A stretch of 64,000 nt of DNA from Lampris incognitus (taxonomy: Eukaryota; Chordata; Actinopteri; Lampriformes; Lampridae), in NCBI RefSeq assembly GCF_029633865.1, contig NC_079222.1:29264166-29328165 (forward strand), given 5' to 3'. The notes beneath the pieces were generated by a model that saw only the letters and a list, made by a program, of their open reading frames with translations, made no database searches and had not been told where the DNA came from. Positions 42,731-54,700 of this stretch are shown here, one piece after another (the stretch's first letter is position 1; each line of letters opens with the position of its first letter). The position numbers were made by a program, and so were the translations under genes.

Positions 42731-45700
42731 ATGGATAGCCATCCCGTTTGCGGTTCAGGGGAGAAGCGAAGTCACCATTGGAGAAGTTACAAGTTGATTA
42801 TTGACCCGGCACTGAAGAAGGGATCACACAAATTGTATCGCTACGATGGACACACTTTTAACATGCCCGTAAGTGTAATCGTTCGTGCACGAGCCTTTGA
42901 TGCGGCGAATAATTACCATTGAAACAGAGTAACCGACCTCCATGATTATGTTACAATGTAGCCTTGTTATTTGGGTCGGCTGGACGGGAAAGGCTTGTTT
43001 TTTTGCAACTTGCACAGCGTGCCAATTGTGTTGATAAGCGCACAGAGACATTGAACACTTTGCCAGTCGTTAACTAGTAACTTCTTCGCAACAAGTCATT
43101 GAAGCGTGCCTCAAAGTTTTGGACTGTTTCCCACACAGAACCCCGGAATTCCGCCAGTCGATACCGTCCGGGACCCGAGAATCGGTCGTCTCTGGACGAA
43201 ATACAAGGAAACCGATCTACCGGTCCCGAAATTTAAGGTAAATATTGTGGCACAACACTTGCTTTGACGACGTCCATCATGCTTAAGTTTTTTGGGGACT
43301 GACAAATATGGGTTGTCAGACACACCCCCTCGCCAATCACTTGAATGTAACGTGATTGTGTGATATCTTACTCGGCGAATATCCACTTAACTGTTTCATG
43401 CACAATTAAAGTTCGGCTTTGGATTTTATATGTATAAATATTTAATAAGGAACCTAAGAATATTTATCCGTGCTTACTATTGATTATAAAGAGGCTTAAA
43501 TCCGTTCTATGTCCGGTTCTCAGTAATGACCCAAACATGGTTTAATGGTGCTGATTATTAACCCTACGACATTTATAATATTTATTTATTTTTATGCTTT
43601 TTTTTCCAATTTAGATCGATGAGTGTTACATCGGCCGTATTCCCCCAAAGGAGGTGACATTTGCAAGGCTGAATGATAACATTAGGGAAGGCTTTTTGAC
43701 AGACATGTGCAAAAAATTTGGGCATATCGAAGAAGTGGAAATTTTGTACAACCCAAAGAACAAAAAACATCTGGGGATTGCTAAAGTTGTTTTTGAGACC
43801 GTGAAGGCCGCCAAAGTTGCCGTCCAGACTCTTCACAACACGTCTGTCATGGGCAACATAATCCACGTGGAGCTCGACCCTAAAGGTAAACAAGAGTTAT
43901 TTCATGTTCACATGTAGCAGCATTACATTATGCAATCGTTAATGTCCCCCAGGCAGCAGCAACACTTAGAAGAAAGTTTTATCTTTTGCTGAAGTTATTA
44001 CCGGTGCAGTAGTCACGTGGTTGAGTTTACGTTCGTTGCTTGGTAACGTACGCTAATTGAATTGCACTGAGTGCTCGTCTCCTGCAAGTCTTGAGCTGAG
44101 ACTGCTGTGTAATGAGTCCCACTGTGTAATTTCAGACATATATTGAAATATGAGGTAATCTCTCAGATTCCAGTTTAATTAGGATGTTTTTCCCCCCTTT
44201 CTCTTGCAAGCTTTTTTGTTTTGTTTTCTCAAGTTTGTTGTATTGGAAGCTTTGAAAGATATCCTGACTGTGTATGACTTGATATAGAGATAAAACTAAT
44301 TGCTATTACTTCTACCTCATACTGATTTGCCCCGCAACTGTTTTTATCCCCAATCATAAAAAAAGTGTAATTTTCCAGCACTTACTGCTTGTTGAATGTT
44401 TAAATGTACTCATTAACAACTCCTTATCAGAAAAAAAAAATAATAATAATTCAAATGTTCAAAAACATTTCTTTACTGTATATACCTAGTTTTGGATTGG
44501 ATTTCATGACTTCAACTCCCCTAACCCCCTTATAAATTTCTACATGACTCCTTGCGGTGGCATCCTGTAATAATTTCAGTAGATACTCTTAAAGAGACAG
44601 TCTCTTCCAGAAGTCAAGTGAGATGGCTAATTATGGCTTGTAGAAAATATCTAAATAATGTGACGAGTGTCTTAGTTGCACTGTTACAGCAGCCTATGAT
44701 TCATCACATGAATTAAATGTGTATCTTCCTAAGGCCGTAGTGACAATATTACTTGCATCACATTCGTAATTATTTTAGGTGGAAAGGTTTGATTCAACAG
44801 TTTATAGCTGTGCTTACTAATATTGTAGTTTTCAAGTGGACATTGCCATAGAAATGTTTAATAATTAATATTTTTAATCAATTACATCTTGTCGGCCTTG
44901 GCAAGACCGCTTCTAGCTCTGACTTTGGAATGTCTCCCTGTGAATATGTGTATCTATTATCATTTGACGTTTTCAAGCACTTGCTGAAAACTTGTCATTT
45001 AGCCTTGCTTTTACTTAGATACCGTTTTAGTTTTGGTACTGTTCATGCTGATTTTATTATATTTTCTTTATCATAGTTAATGTTCTAATGTATCCATTAA
45101 TTTTCTCATGCACTTTATCTTGTGATACACACGTTGGTCCCTCTATCCCAGTCCCGCCATTAACTATTGATATCCATGTTGACACACGCTGAGATTCTCC
45201 CTCATCCCTTGCCCGTATCAAGATTTGGTAATCAACTGGGCTCAACTCAGCCCCCTTCCTTTTACCCTGACCTGAACTCAGCTTTCTTTACAGCTCATCA
45301 GCACATTCACATATAAGCACTTGACCCTGACCCTAAACAGAGGTTGCATTAACCCCACACACACACACAGATTCTCTTATAGAAAAATAGAAATGAGTAA
45401 ATGCTTATTTTTTTTCTTTTTGTTTGTTTTTGGCACATCATTTAATATATCCTGTTCTCCAGGGAAGTGTGTGTTTATGATTTTCTCTCATGTAAAACAT
45501 ATTGAATTTTGCTGTGCAAAATGTCCTATACAAATAAAATAGGGTAGCACGTGGCCCAGTGGTTAGTACTGTTGCCTTTTTGCTCATGGCAAAAACGTCC
45601 TGGGTTCAAATCCTAGGCTGTCCCGGACCATTTCTGTGTGGAGTTTGCATGTTATCCCCATGTCTGTGGTGGGTTTCCTCCAGGTGCTCCCGTTTCCTCC

Positions 45701-48700
45701 CACCATCAAAAAGACATGCATGTTAGGGTTAATACTCCTGCCCGTGGCCCTGAGCAAGGCAGTGGAAAGTAGAACTGGAGTTGGTCCCCGGGTGCTGCAC
45801 GGCGGCTGCCCACCGCTCTTTAGCATCACGGCTAGGATGGGTTAAATGCAGAGGGTGAATTTCCCCACAGGGATGAATGAAGTATGTCTAATCTAATCTG
45901 TTATTGATGTTTTCCATGGTTTAGGTGAGAATCGCCTAAGGTACTTCCAGCTCCTTATGAATGGCAGCTATACACCCTGGACACTCCCTCTTGGTGGGGG
46001 AGAGGCCAGAGAAGTTTCCCCTCGTAGCCTGGCGGATGTTCTATTGGTAAGAGCCTCATTAATAATAATAACTTAATTTATATAGCCCTTTTCTAAAACA
46101 ATGTTACCAAGTTCTTTACAAAGAAATAAAACGGGACAAGGCAAAAATAAGAGTAAGATCAAATAAGCAAGAGTACAAATAAAAACAATAAAAACAAATA
46201 TCAAACATTTGTAAAAGCTTTCATAAAAAGAAAACTATTTGGCGTCCGGCTAGCATAGCGGTCTATTCCGTTGCCTACCAACAGAGAGATCACCTGTTTG
46301 AATCCCCGTGTTACCTCTGGCTTGGTCGAGCGTCCCTACAGACACAATTGGCCGTGTTTGCAGGTTGTAAGCTGGATGTGGCTATGTGTCCTGGTCGCTG
46401 CACTAGCGCCTCCTCTGGTCGGTCAGGGCATCTGTTCAGGGGGGAGGGGGAACTGGTGGGAATAGCGTGATCCTCCCACGCGCTACATCCCCCTGGCGAA
46501 ACTCCTCACTGTCAGGTGAAAAGAAGCGGCTGGTGACTCCACATGTATCGGAGGAGGCATGTGGTAGTCTGCAGCCCTCCCCGGATCGGCAGAGGGGGTG
46601 GAGCAGTGACTGGGATGGCTCAGAAGAGTGGGGTAATTGGCCAGGTACAATTGGGAGAAAAAGGGGGAAAAAAGTGTTATGACAAAATTTAAAAGAAGCT
46701 AAAGACTTGGTTAGTCTTCGTTCAACAGGAAGCCAGATCACTTTGTGACAAACCAAGACCTGGGAATAACCAGCAGGGCTCAATCTGCAGATCTTAATGG
46801 TCAAAGAGGGCATATACCAAGTCAGTAAATCAGAAATATATGTAGGAACAAGACTGTTTGAGGCCTTAAAAGTGAGCAATAAAATTCTAAAATCAATTCG
46901 AAATATAACAGGGAGCCAGTGTAGGGAGGCACGCACAGGAGTGATATGGTCATGCCTCTTTGTCATGGTAATGAGCCGAGCAGCGGTGTTTTGCACCAAC
47001 CTCAGACGGCGGAGGGAGCCCTTGCTGATACCAGAGTAAAGTACGTTACAGTAGTCAAGCCAAGAATAGGTGAAAACATGTACAACTTTTTGCAGATCGA
47101 CAATTGCTAAAAAAAATGACCTAATTTTGGAGATTAGCTTGAGCTGGAGAAAGTATGACTGAACAACGAGTTTGATTTGGTTATCAAAACAAGAGGTTAG
47201 CATCGGATATTACCCCAAGATTCCTTGCCACCTGCTTAAGACTACCTGACAGACCACTAAGCGCAGTAGACTCAGGAAACCGTCAGGCAACATCTCTGCA
47301 GACCCATCACGCCATGGTCACAACCTCTTCCAATCCCTCCCCTCTGGTAGGCGCTACAGAGCACTGTACCCGAAAACCACCAAATATAAAAACAGTTTCT
47401 TTCTGCAGGCTCTCACTCAAATTAACACTTAACACTGTCAAATAATCCAACTATTTATATTAGGGCTGTAAATTAATATTCCAAATTCGAATATATAACC
47501 AAATTGTTAAGAAAAAAATAACAGACATTTGAGTGTGAAAATTAATATTCGTTTGTGGAAAAAAAGCAGCACTACTGCAGCTGTCTGCCTCGTGAATTCT
47601 CGCGAGGGCCTTGGTTGATGCACTGAATATGCTGCATGATGGACAGGAGTCACACAATGTCACTTTCATTAGTTGAAAATGAAATTTAGGTCAAGCTGAA
47701 ATAATTCAACAACAACCGTGTGGTAAAGATGGCAAGGAGTTCACAATCCAACTCGTCCTTAGAGAGAGTGATTCACACCCCAAACAGTCTAAAAAGCCCT
47801 GTTTGGAAATACTTCAGATTTTGGTCAGAAAACGGAAAAATTGTGGAACCTATGTCGAAGAAGGTTGAATCAGTTCATCTGGATACAACATTTATTGACA
47901 TACGTTTCACCACTCATCTAAGTGACCTCTTCAGTCTAAACTGACTGCAGGGGTCCCAACCGTTATAAACAATACAGTTGCATAACAACTGAAACCAACG
48001 ACCAGTTTCATATGCAAATATTGGTGTGACCATTTACTACAGTTTCAACGGCAACGTGTACTATTCACAGAGGATTTGGGAATGCTTGCAATCAGAGCAC
48101 TGTAAGATGGCGGCAGATGTACTCTTAAGCGCCCCCCCCGTCAGTTCAGGGATGGTCATTCCCTCTTAACACAGATGGCCTATTTGACTCCCCGTTCAAA
48201 CCAACTTTCCTCCCTAACAACGATGTGCACATCCTCATCCTTGAAAGAGTGGCCACTAGCCTGTAGATGGGTGTAGTCTGTGGAGTCCTGGCCTGACGCT
48301 TTAGCTCTCCTGTGTTTTGCCATTCTCTTGGCAAGTGTCTGTTTAGTTCCCCCAATGTTACAGAACCTTGCAAAATTATTCAACCCGTTGACAGGCGTCA
48401 CTGATTTCTGGATTATAAAAAATACTCTCACATCTGTTCCTGAACAGTATTCTTTTTGTGAACCCATAAGCTCTAACAGCATGTTCCCAAAGCCAAAATA
48501 AGTTCTGTTTCACTGACTTTTTGTAAATGAATTAAAAAACGAAAATATAGTGCTTGCGTACGTATTCAACCCCCACGTATCAGTACTTTGTAGAATACCC
48601 TTTTGCTGCATAACAGCCATGATTCTTTTGGGGTAAGTATGTACAAGCTTTGCACATTCTTCTGGAGTAATTTTTGCCTATTCTTGGTAGAATTTATACA

Positions 48701-51700
48701 GGTCTTGCAGGTTAGTGGGACAGTGACTCTGGACTGCGATTTTCAGTCTGTGCCACAGATTTTCAATGGGGTTGAGGTCCGGACTTTGACTTGGCCACTC
48801 CAAAATGTTTACCTTTTTGTTGCTGAGCCATGCCATTGTTTTAGCCTTGTGCTTAGGATCACTGTCCTATTTAAAGGTGAACCTTCTCCCAAGCTTGTTT
48901 TATGGCAGTCCTATTTAAAGGTGAACCTTCTCCCAAGCTTGTTTTATGGCAGACTGCTACGGGTTTTCTTCCAATATTTAGCTCCATCCATTCTTCCCTC
49001 AATTTGAACAAGGTTCCCAGTGCCTGCAGATGAAAAGCAACCCCATAGCATTATGCTGCTGCCGCCATGCTTCACTGTATGGAGGGTGTTTTTTAGGGTA
49101 TGAGCAGTGTTAGGTTTGCTTCACAAATAACAGCTTTTGAGTTTTGGCCAAATAGTTCAACTTTCATATTGTGTGACCACAAAACGTTTACCCACATCCT
49201 AACTGGGTCTCTCTCATGCTGGTAGCAAAACTCCAAGCGTGCTTTTAGATGCATAGTTTTGAGCAACGGCTTCTTTCTTGCCACCCTCCCATACAGGCCA
49301 GATTTATGGAGAGCCCGTGATATGGTTGACTCATGCACATTTACTCGAGTTTCAGCCACTGACCTCTGCAGCTCCTTCAAAGTGTTTGCAGGATCATCTG
49401 TGGCTTTCCTCACCAGCCCACGTCTTGCTCAGACACTTAGCTTTGAGGGATGGCCTGCCCTACAAAGCATCTGGGTGGTGTGATACAGCTTCCACTTTCT
49501 GACAATGGATCCAACAGTGTTCCATGGGACAACCAAACACTTGGATATTGTTTTGTCTCCCTTTCCCGCCTTCTGCATTTTAATCACTTTGTCTCTTACG
49601 TCAGTATTATGCTCCTTTGTCTTCATTTTCTGATGGAATTCATGCCCAGCTAATGAACTTTAAACAGAGTGCTTTTTATACCCATAAACGAGACTGTTAC
49701 TTGAATATCTTACAGGTGCACACTAATTATGTCCAATCGTGTTTACCTGAGGTTGTTTTTGGAATAATTTGCCATTTGTGTAAATTTAGGGCTTTCAGAG
49801 CACAAGGGTTGAATACTTATGCAAGCACTATATTTTAGTTTTTAAGTTATTAATAAAAAGTCAGCGAAACATGACTTATTTTGGCTTTGGGAACATGCTG
49901 GTAGAGCTTATGAGTTCACAAAATGAGTATCTTATAATCCAGAAATTAGTGATTGTCAAGGGGGTTGAATACTTTTCCAAGGCACTGTCCAAGTCATAGC
50001 AATCCTCCTGGCACTTAACAACGTACACTATATTGCTCTGTTTGTGCCGGGGGACCCAATCCTTGGGGTGGACCAACTTCTGGCACAGTGCGTTTTGGGG
50101 TTTGAAAGCAACTGAGACACGGTGTTTGGAAAATATGCATCTCAACCTTTCCGACACTCACGCCACATACGGAATCACCACTGGTTACACTTAGGCAGCT
50201 GTTGTCCTTCTCCTCTCTTTGATCGGCTGGTGCACTGTTTGGGCATCTTCCTGACTTCGACAGATGCCCAGTTAGGATAACCACACCTAACCAAGGCCTG
50301 TTTAATGTGGGATTTCTCTGCTTCCCCGGCTGCTGTGTCAGTGGGGACGTTGTTACAATGTCCTGATGACTCCTACTTTGTGCCCCAGTGGATGATGAGA
50401 GTCAAACCTTAAGTACTGATCAGTATGTGTTGGTTTACGGTAAACATCAACAATCAAATGTCCCCCATCACCAATTGCAATTTCACAGTCTTAAGAAGTC
50501 TAACCTGACATTTTTCACATCCTTCCTGGTGAACTTGATATGGTTGTCCACTGAGTTGTGGTCAGTGAAATGTGGTACATCCTGAGATTTAATTGTAACC
50601 CAGGAGTTGTCCACAAATCTGAATCAATGGCTAGGTGGTGTCCCTGGATAGGACAGCAGAGCCCTCTTTTCCACTTCCTCCATATACAAGTTGGCCACTC
50701 CAGGTGAGACTGGGAAACCACACTTGGGCTACATTTACACGAGTCTTGCTAAAAACGGAAAAGTTTTTCCTTTGCGTTTTGAAAAAGTTCCGCGTTCAAA
50801 CGACATCGGTTTGAATACAATCTACATGCACACGGATCCGCAAAAAACGACTGAAAACGTTGTAGTATGCATGCCAGGCCAGTAAATGGTGGTTAATCTT
50901 TGTAGTAGATAGCCCTTCTGGTGGACCCCAATAACACCACGCGCCTGCGCACAAACGCTTTCTTCTCAGAGCGGTGAGTAAACAGACGATGGCGAGTGTA
51001 CGCTCGAAAACACGGACGATGAAGTGGAGTTGTTACTCCGAGTGACCCTGGACTATAAAGAGTTGCTGATGGAGCGTTGATAAACTTAGCAGAAATAACA
51101 GCAGAAACACAACTCAGTGATCCACCATTGTTAACGTTGTCTTCTTCGTCGTCATCTTCTTCTGCTTCTGCTTTTTTCTTCTGGATGAATGGCGAATTGC
51201 AACCGGATGGAGCATTATCGCCACCTATTGTTGCATTAAAGACTCCTTAATTTATAACCTCTCCACCTGTCCACTATCACTGGGGAAGGTGAAGATACAT
51301 CCAAGGACATCATTTCCAGCGTTCCCCGTAAAAATTGATTTCAGGTCCATGTGCACAATTCTTTTTTGTTCCAACATAGCTTTCAGTATGATTCTCTCTC
51401 TTGCATATGTTGGGCAAATAGAAAATACATGTTCCACTCTCTCTGGTTGGTGGCAGACATCACAGTTCCCAGTTTGATGTTTCCTGATGAGTTGCAATGA
51501 AGAATTTAGTCTAGTATGCCCTAATCTTAACCTGCTAATGATGTTCTGTTCTCTCCTGCTCCCCCACCCCCCCACCTCCCTCCCCAAGTCCTTTCTACTC
51601 CTACTTGCTGTTCTTACTCGTGCATGGCTATTTGACAGAAAACATAATACGCATGTGCGAAATGGAGCCGTCACCGTTTTCACAGGAACTGGTTTTGCTA

Positions 51701-54700
51701 GTTTACACAGCGATGCTGGAGTTGCGTTCTGAAAAGATTTCACTATGGAACCCGGTTTCAAAAGTTTGTGTTTTCAGGCCCCAAAATGCCGTTGTCGTGA
51801 GAACGAATGGCCAAAACGCTACAATACTTTCCCGTTTTATGTTGAAAACGTTGCCGTGTAAACAGCTCTTTGGTCAGTGTTAAGGGTGGTCCTATGTTAA
51901 AAGGGAACGACCATCCCTGAACTGAGGGTGGGGGGGGACTAAGAGTACATCTGTCGCCATCTTACATTGCTGTGATTGCAAACATTCCCAAATCCTCTGT
52001 GAATACTACACATGACCATTGAAACTCTACTTAATGGTCACGCCTATTTGCATATGAAACTGGTCGTTGGTTTTGGTCGTTATGCAACTGTATTGATTAT
52101 AAGGATGGGGGTACCTGTAGTCAGTTGAGACTGAAGTGGTCACTTAGATTAGTGATAAAACGCATCTGTCAATAAACTTTGTATCCAGGTGAACTGATTC
52201 AACCTTTGCCGATTTTCTTACACGGATTATTGAGCATGCATAAAGACATTATGGAACCTATGGTCTATGAAGTTTTACAGTATAGGACTTTTTTTGGGGG
52301 GGGTTCTCTCTTTTTCTTCCAACTGTACTTGGCCAATTAGTCCACTCTTCGGAGCCATTCTGGTCGCTGCTGCACCCCCTCTGCTGAGCCGGGGAGGGCT
52401 GCAGACTACCACATGCTTCATCTGATACGTGTAGAGTCACCAGCCACTTCTTTTCACCTGACAGTGAAGAGTTTCGCCAGGGGGCCTTAGCACGTGGGAG
52501 GATCACGCTATTCCCCCCAGTTCCCCCCTCCTCCCTGAACAGGTGCCCCAATCGAACAGAGGAGGCGCTAGTGTAGTGACTAGGACACATACCCATATCC
52601 GGCTTCCCACCCGCAGACACGTGTCTGTAGGGACGCCCGACCAAGCCGGAGGTAACACCGGGATTCAAACCTACCCGTGTTGGTAGGCAACATAATAGAC
52701 TACCATGCCACGTTGCCTGGTTATTTTTGACCGCCCATAGTTGTTCTGGTAGTTTTTAAGTTCTGGTGGTTGTTTGGGAATGTTTCAATGGTTATTTTCA
52801 GACATTTATTTTGCATTTCATGTTGTATAGGCCTTGTTACTTTTGTTAGAATAGCAATATGCATTTTTCGTTGTTTTTCAGGTAATAGTTTCACTTTTTA
52901 AATTTTGCTATTCAAGTTCAACCATGTCTCTCTGAAGTTTAAATTGTTTAGAAATAGTATTATAGTTGTTAAAATGTTAAGTTTGGTGTCAGTCGTTTCC
53001 TAACAGACATACTAACATATGCAATGCATTAATATCTCAGTTGGGTATTTATCTTGACAGAATATCGAGTTTAAAAACCGGCAGTCATTTTGACCACCTA
53101 TGGCCGTTTTAGATAGGAGTGACAGCCTGGTCGTTCTAGTGTTAAGGGGGGGCTTGAGACTGGAGTGGTGGTGCCCTCACTAGGCCACTCCGCCCTCGTT
53201 TCCCTGCCAGCCGGGTGACTCTGGCTTTTGGTGCCAGTGCTGGCTGGGCAGTCGCGGGCTGTGTGACCAGGCTCATTATACCGGTAACAGCGGTCAGTCA
53301 GCCGGTGTGGGCGTTGCCTGGGTATTGGAGGCTATCTCTGAGATTGCTATGGTGGAAGCCAAACTTTGTAGACCTCTTCTAACGCTTCCTCTTCATCACC
53401 ATCGGCCAACCTGATGAGTTGTCATACAGCGGGGGCCTTCTGCTGGGTAAGCCGTGTGGAGAGTACCACCTCAGCCCATTCAGCTTTACAGAGAGTTTCA
53501 CTGAAAGACTGGGGCATGGCAAGGCAAACATGCTGTTGCAACCACTCCGGTGTGAGCCCCTACAGGAAAGCGTGTAGGGCCAGCTCCTCTTGGGCGGCTG
53601 CGTTGAACTGCAGGTAACTGTGTTGGGCATGTAGCTGCACATCTGCAGTGAACACACCCAGGCTGTCTCCCTCTTGGCTGCAGCGGCTGGCTAGCTGCTC
53701 CCTGCTCTGGTCAGTGAAGAGTCATTAGCTGAATTGCTTCTCCAGTGCCTTGGTCAGGGCTTGGAGGTCCCGCTGCTCTGCTGGCACTAGTTCAAGGAGC
53801 ACCTGCACAGCCTGTCCCTCCAACACCAGAGCCAGGTGGCTGGCAGCTTCCCCGTTACTCCATCCGCTGTGCAATGCTGCTAATTGGACTTGTGAGAGGT
53901 ATGGCTCTAGGTTCGTCATCCCACTGTACTTGGGCTGCTTGGTTGGCATTCTATGCACAGCATCCCTCCCGGTTGCTAAGGGGCGGTCGGTGGCGACGGA
54001 CAGCAGGCGTTCCCCTTTTTTGGCCGTCCTGGCCTCTGTGGGGCAGTCAGTGGCAGCAGGCGCGCCCCTGTATTGGCCCTCCGGCCTCTAGGGGTCAGTG
54101 GGACCGTGGTGCACTGGAGGCACGGGCTGCAAAACTTTCATCTCTGGCGGGCTCCGTTTTCTGCCATGCTGGGTTTTCCAAGCGCTCAATGTCCCGCTCC
54201 AGTCTCTTGATCTCCCTCTCAATTCTTAAGCTCAACTCCACTTCTGACACCAGAGTGGTGAGCTGGTGTAGAAGAACGAGTTGAGAAGCGGAGATCTCTT
54301 TTTAATTGCAACTCCCATGCCCATACACCATATGACCCTGGGAGTGCTCTTTTATTTACACCAGCTAGAACAGACAATAACACGACGATGTCTCCTCCCC
54401 CCGATATCGCAGTTGGCGACATAAGTCTAAGTCATGGTCGTAAGGTCAGTCAGTCAGTAACAGTCCTCTACCCAGTCTGAGTCAAACCCCCAAGCAAACA
54501 ACACACTAACTAAAACATGAACACAACATTTAAACACATAAATCATAACAATTCCAACTCACACCAACAGTCCCATGAGCCCCTGCGCTCTCCCAGCGCG
54601 GAGCCGCCAACAGTCAGAGCAACTGCCTACCCAGTTGCTACAATATATTTGAATGGGTTTGAACCTATGTGTTTTTTTAGAACAAATAATCGAATTTTTT

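Larger units (their letters stand above)
47857..52207 (-). mobile_element. Penelope-like retroelement with inverted ends
   Basis: Minus-strand reading. 50720-50520 is the reverse-transcriptase end ([17 protein letters not shown], then FRFVDNSWV where an active element has YVDDTW). 50157-49990 and 48360-48190 form the GIY-YIG endonuclease ([46 protein letters not shown]). Both ends carry the same roughly 320-bp sequence in opposite orientation (GGTTGAATCAGTTCATCTGG near 47860; its complement near 52200; CAACTGACTGCAG-type and CATATGCAAAT blocks inside). Stops and frameshifts are many. Confidence 0.85.

Noticed and set aside
46436-47203. 255-codon minus-strand open frame, the second longest in the window
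   Set aside because: A chimera: L2 reverse-transcriptase sequence reading by chance into an inserted SINE.
52725-53145. Possible piggyBac or other MITE between the SINE and the gypsy gag
   Set aside because: A TTAA is seen on the right only and no matching terminal repeat on the left; left unclassified.
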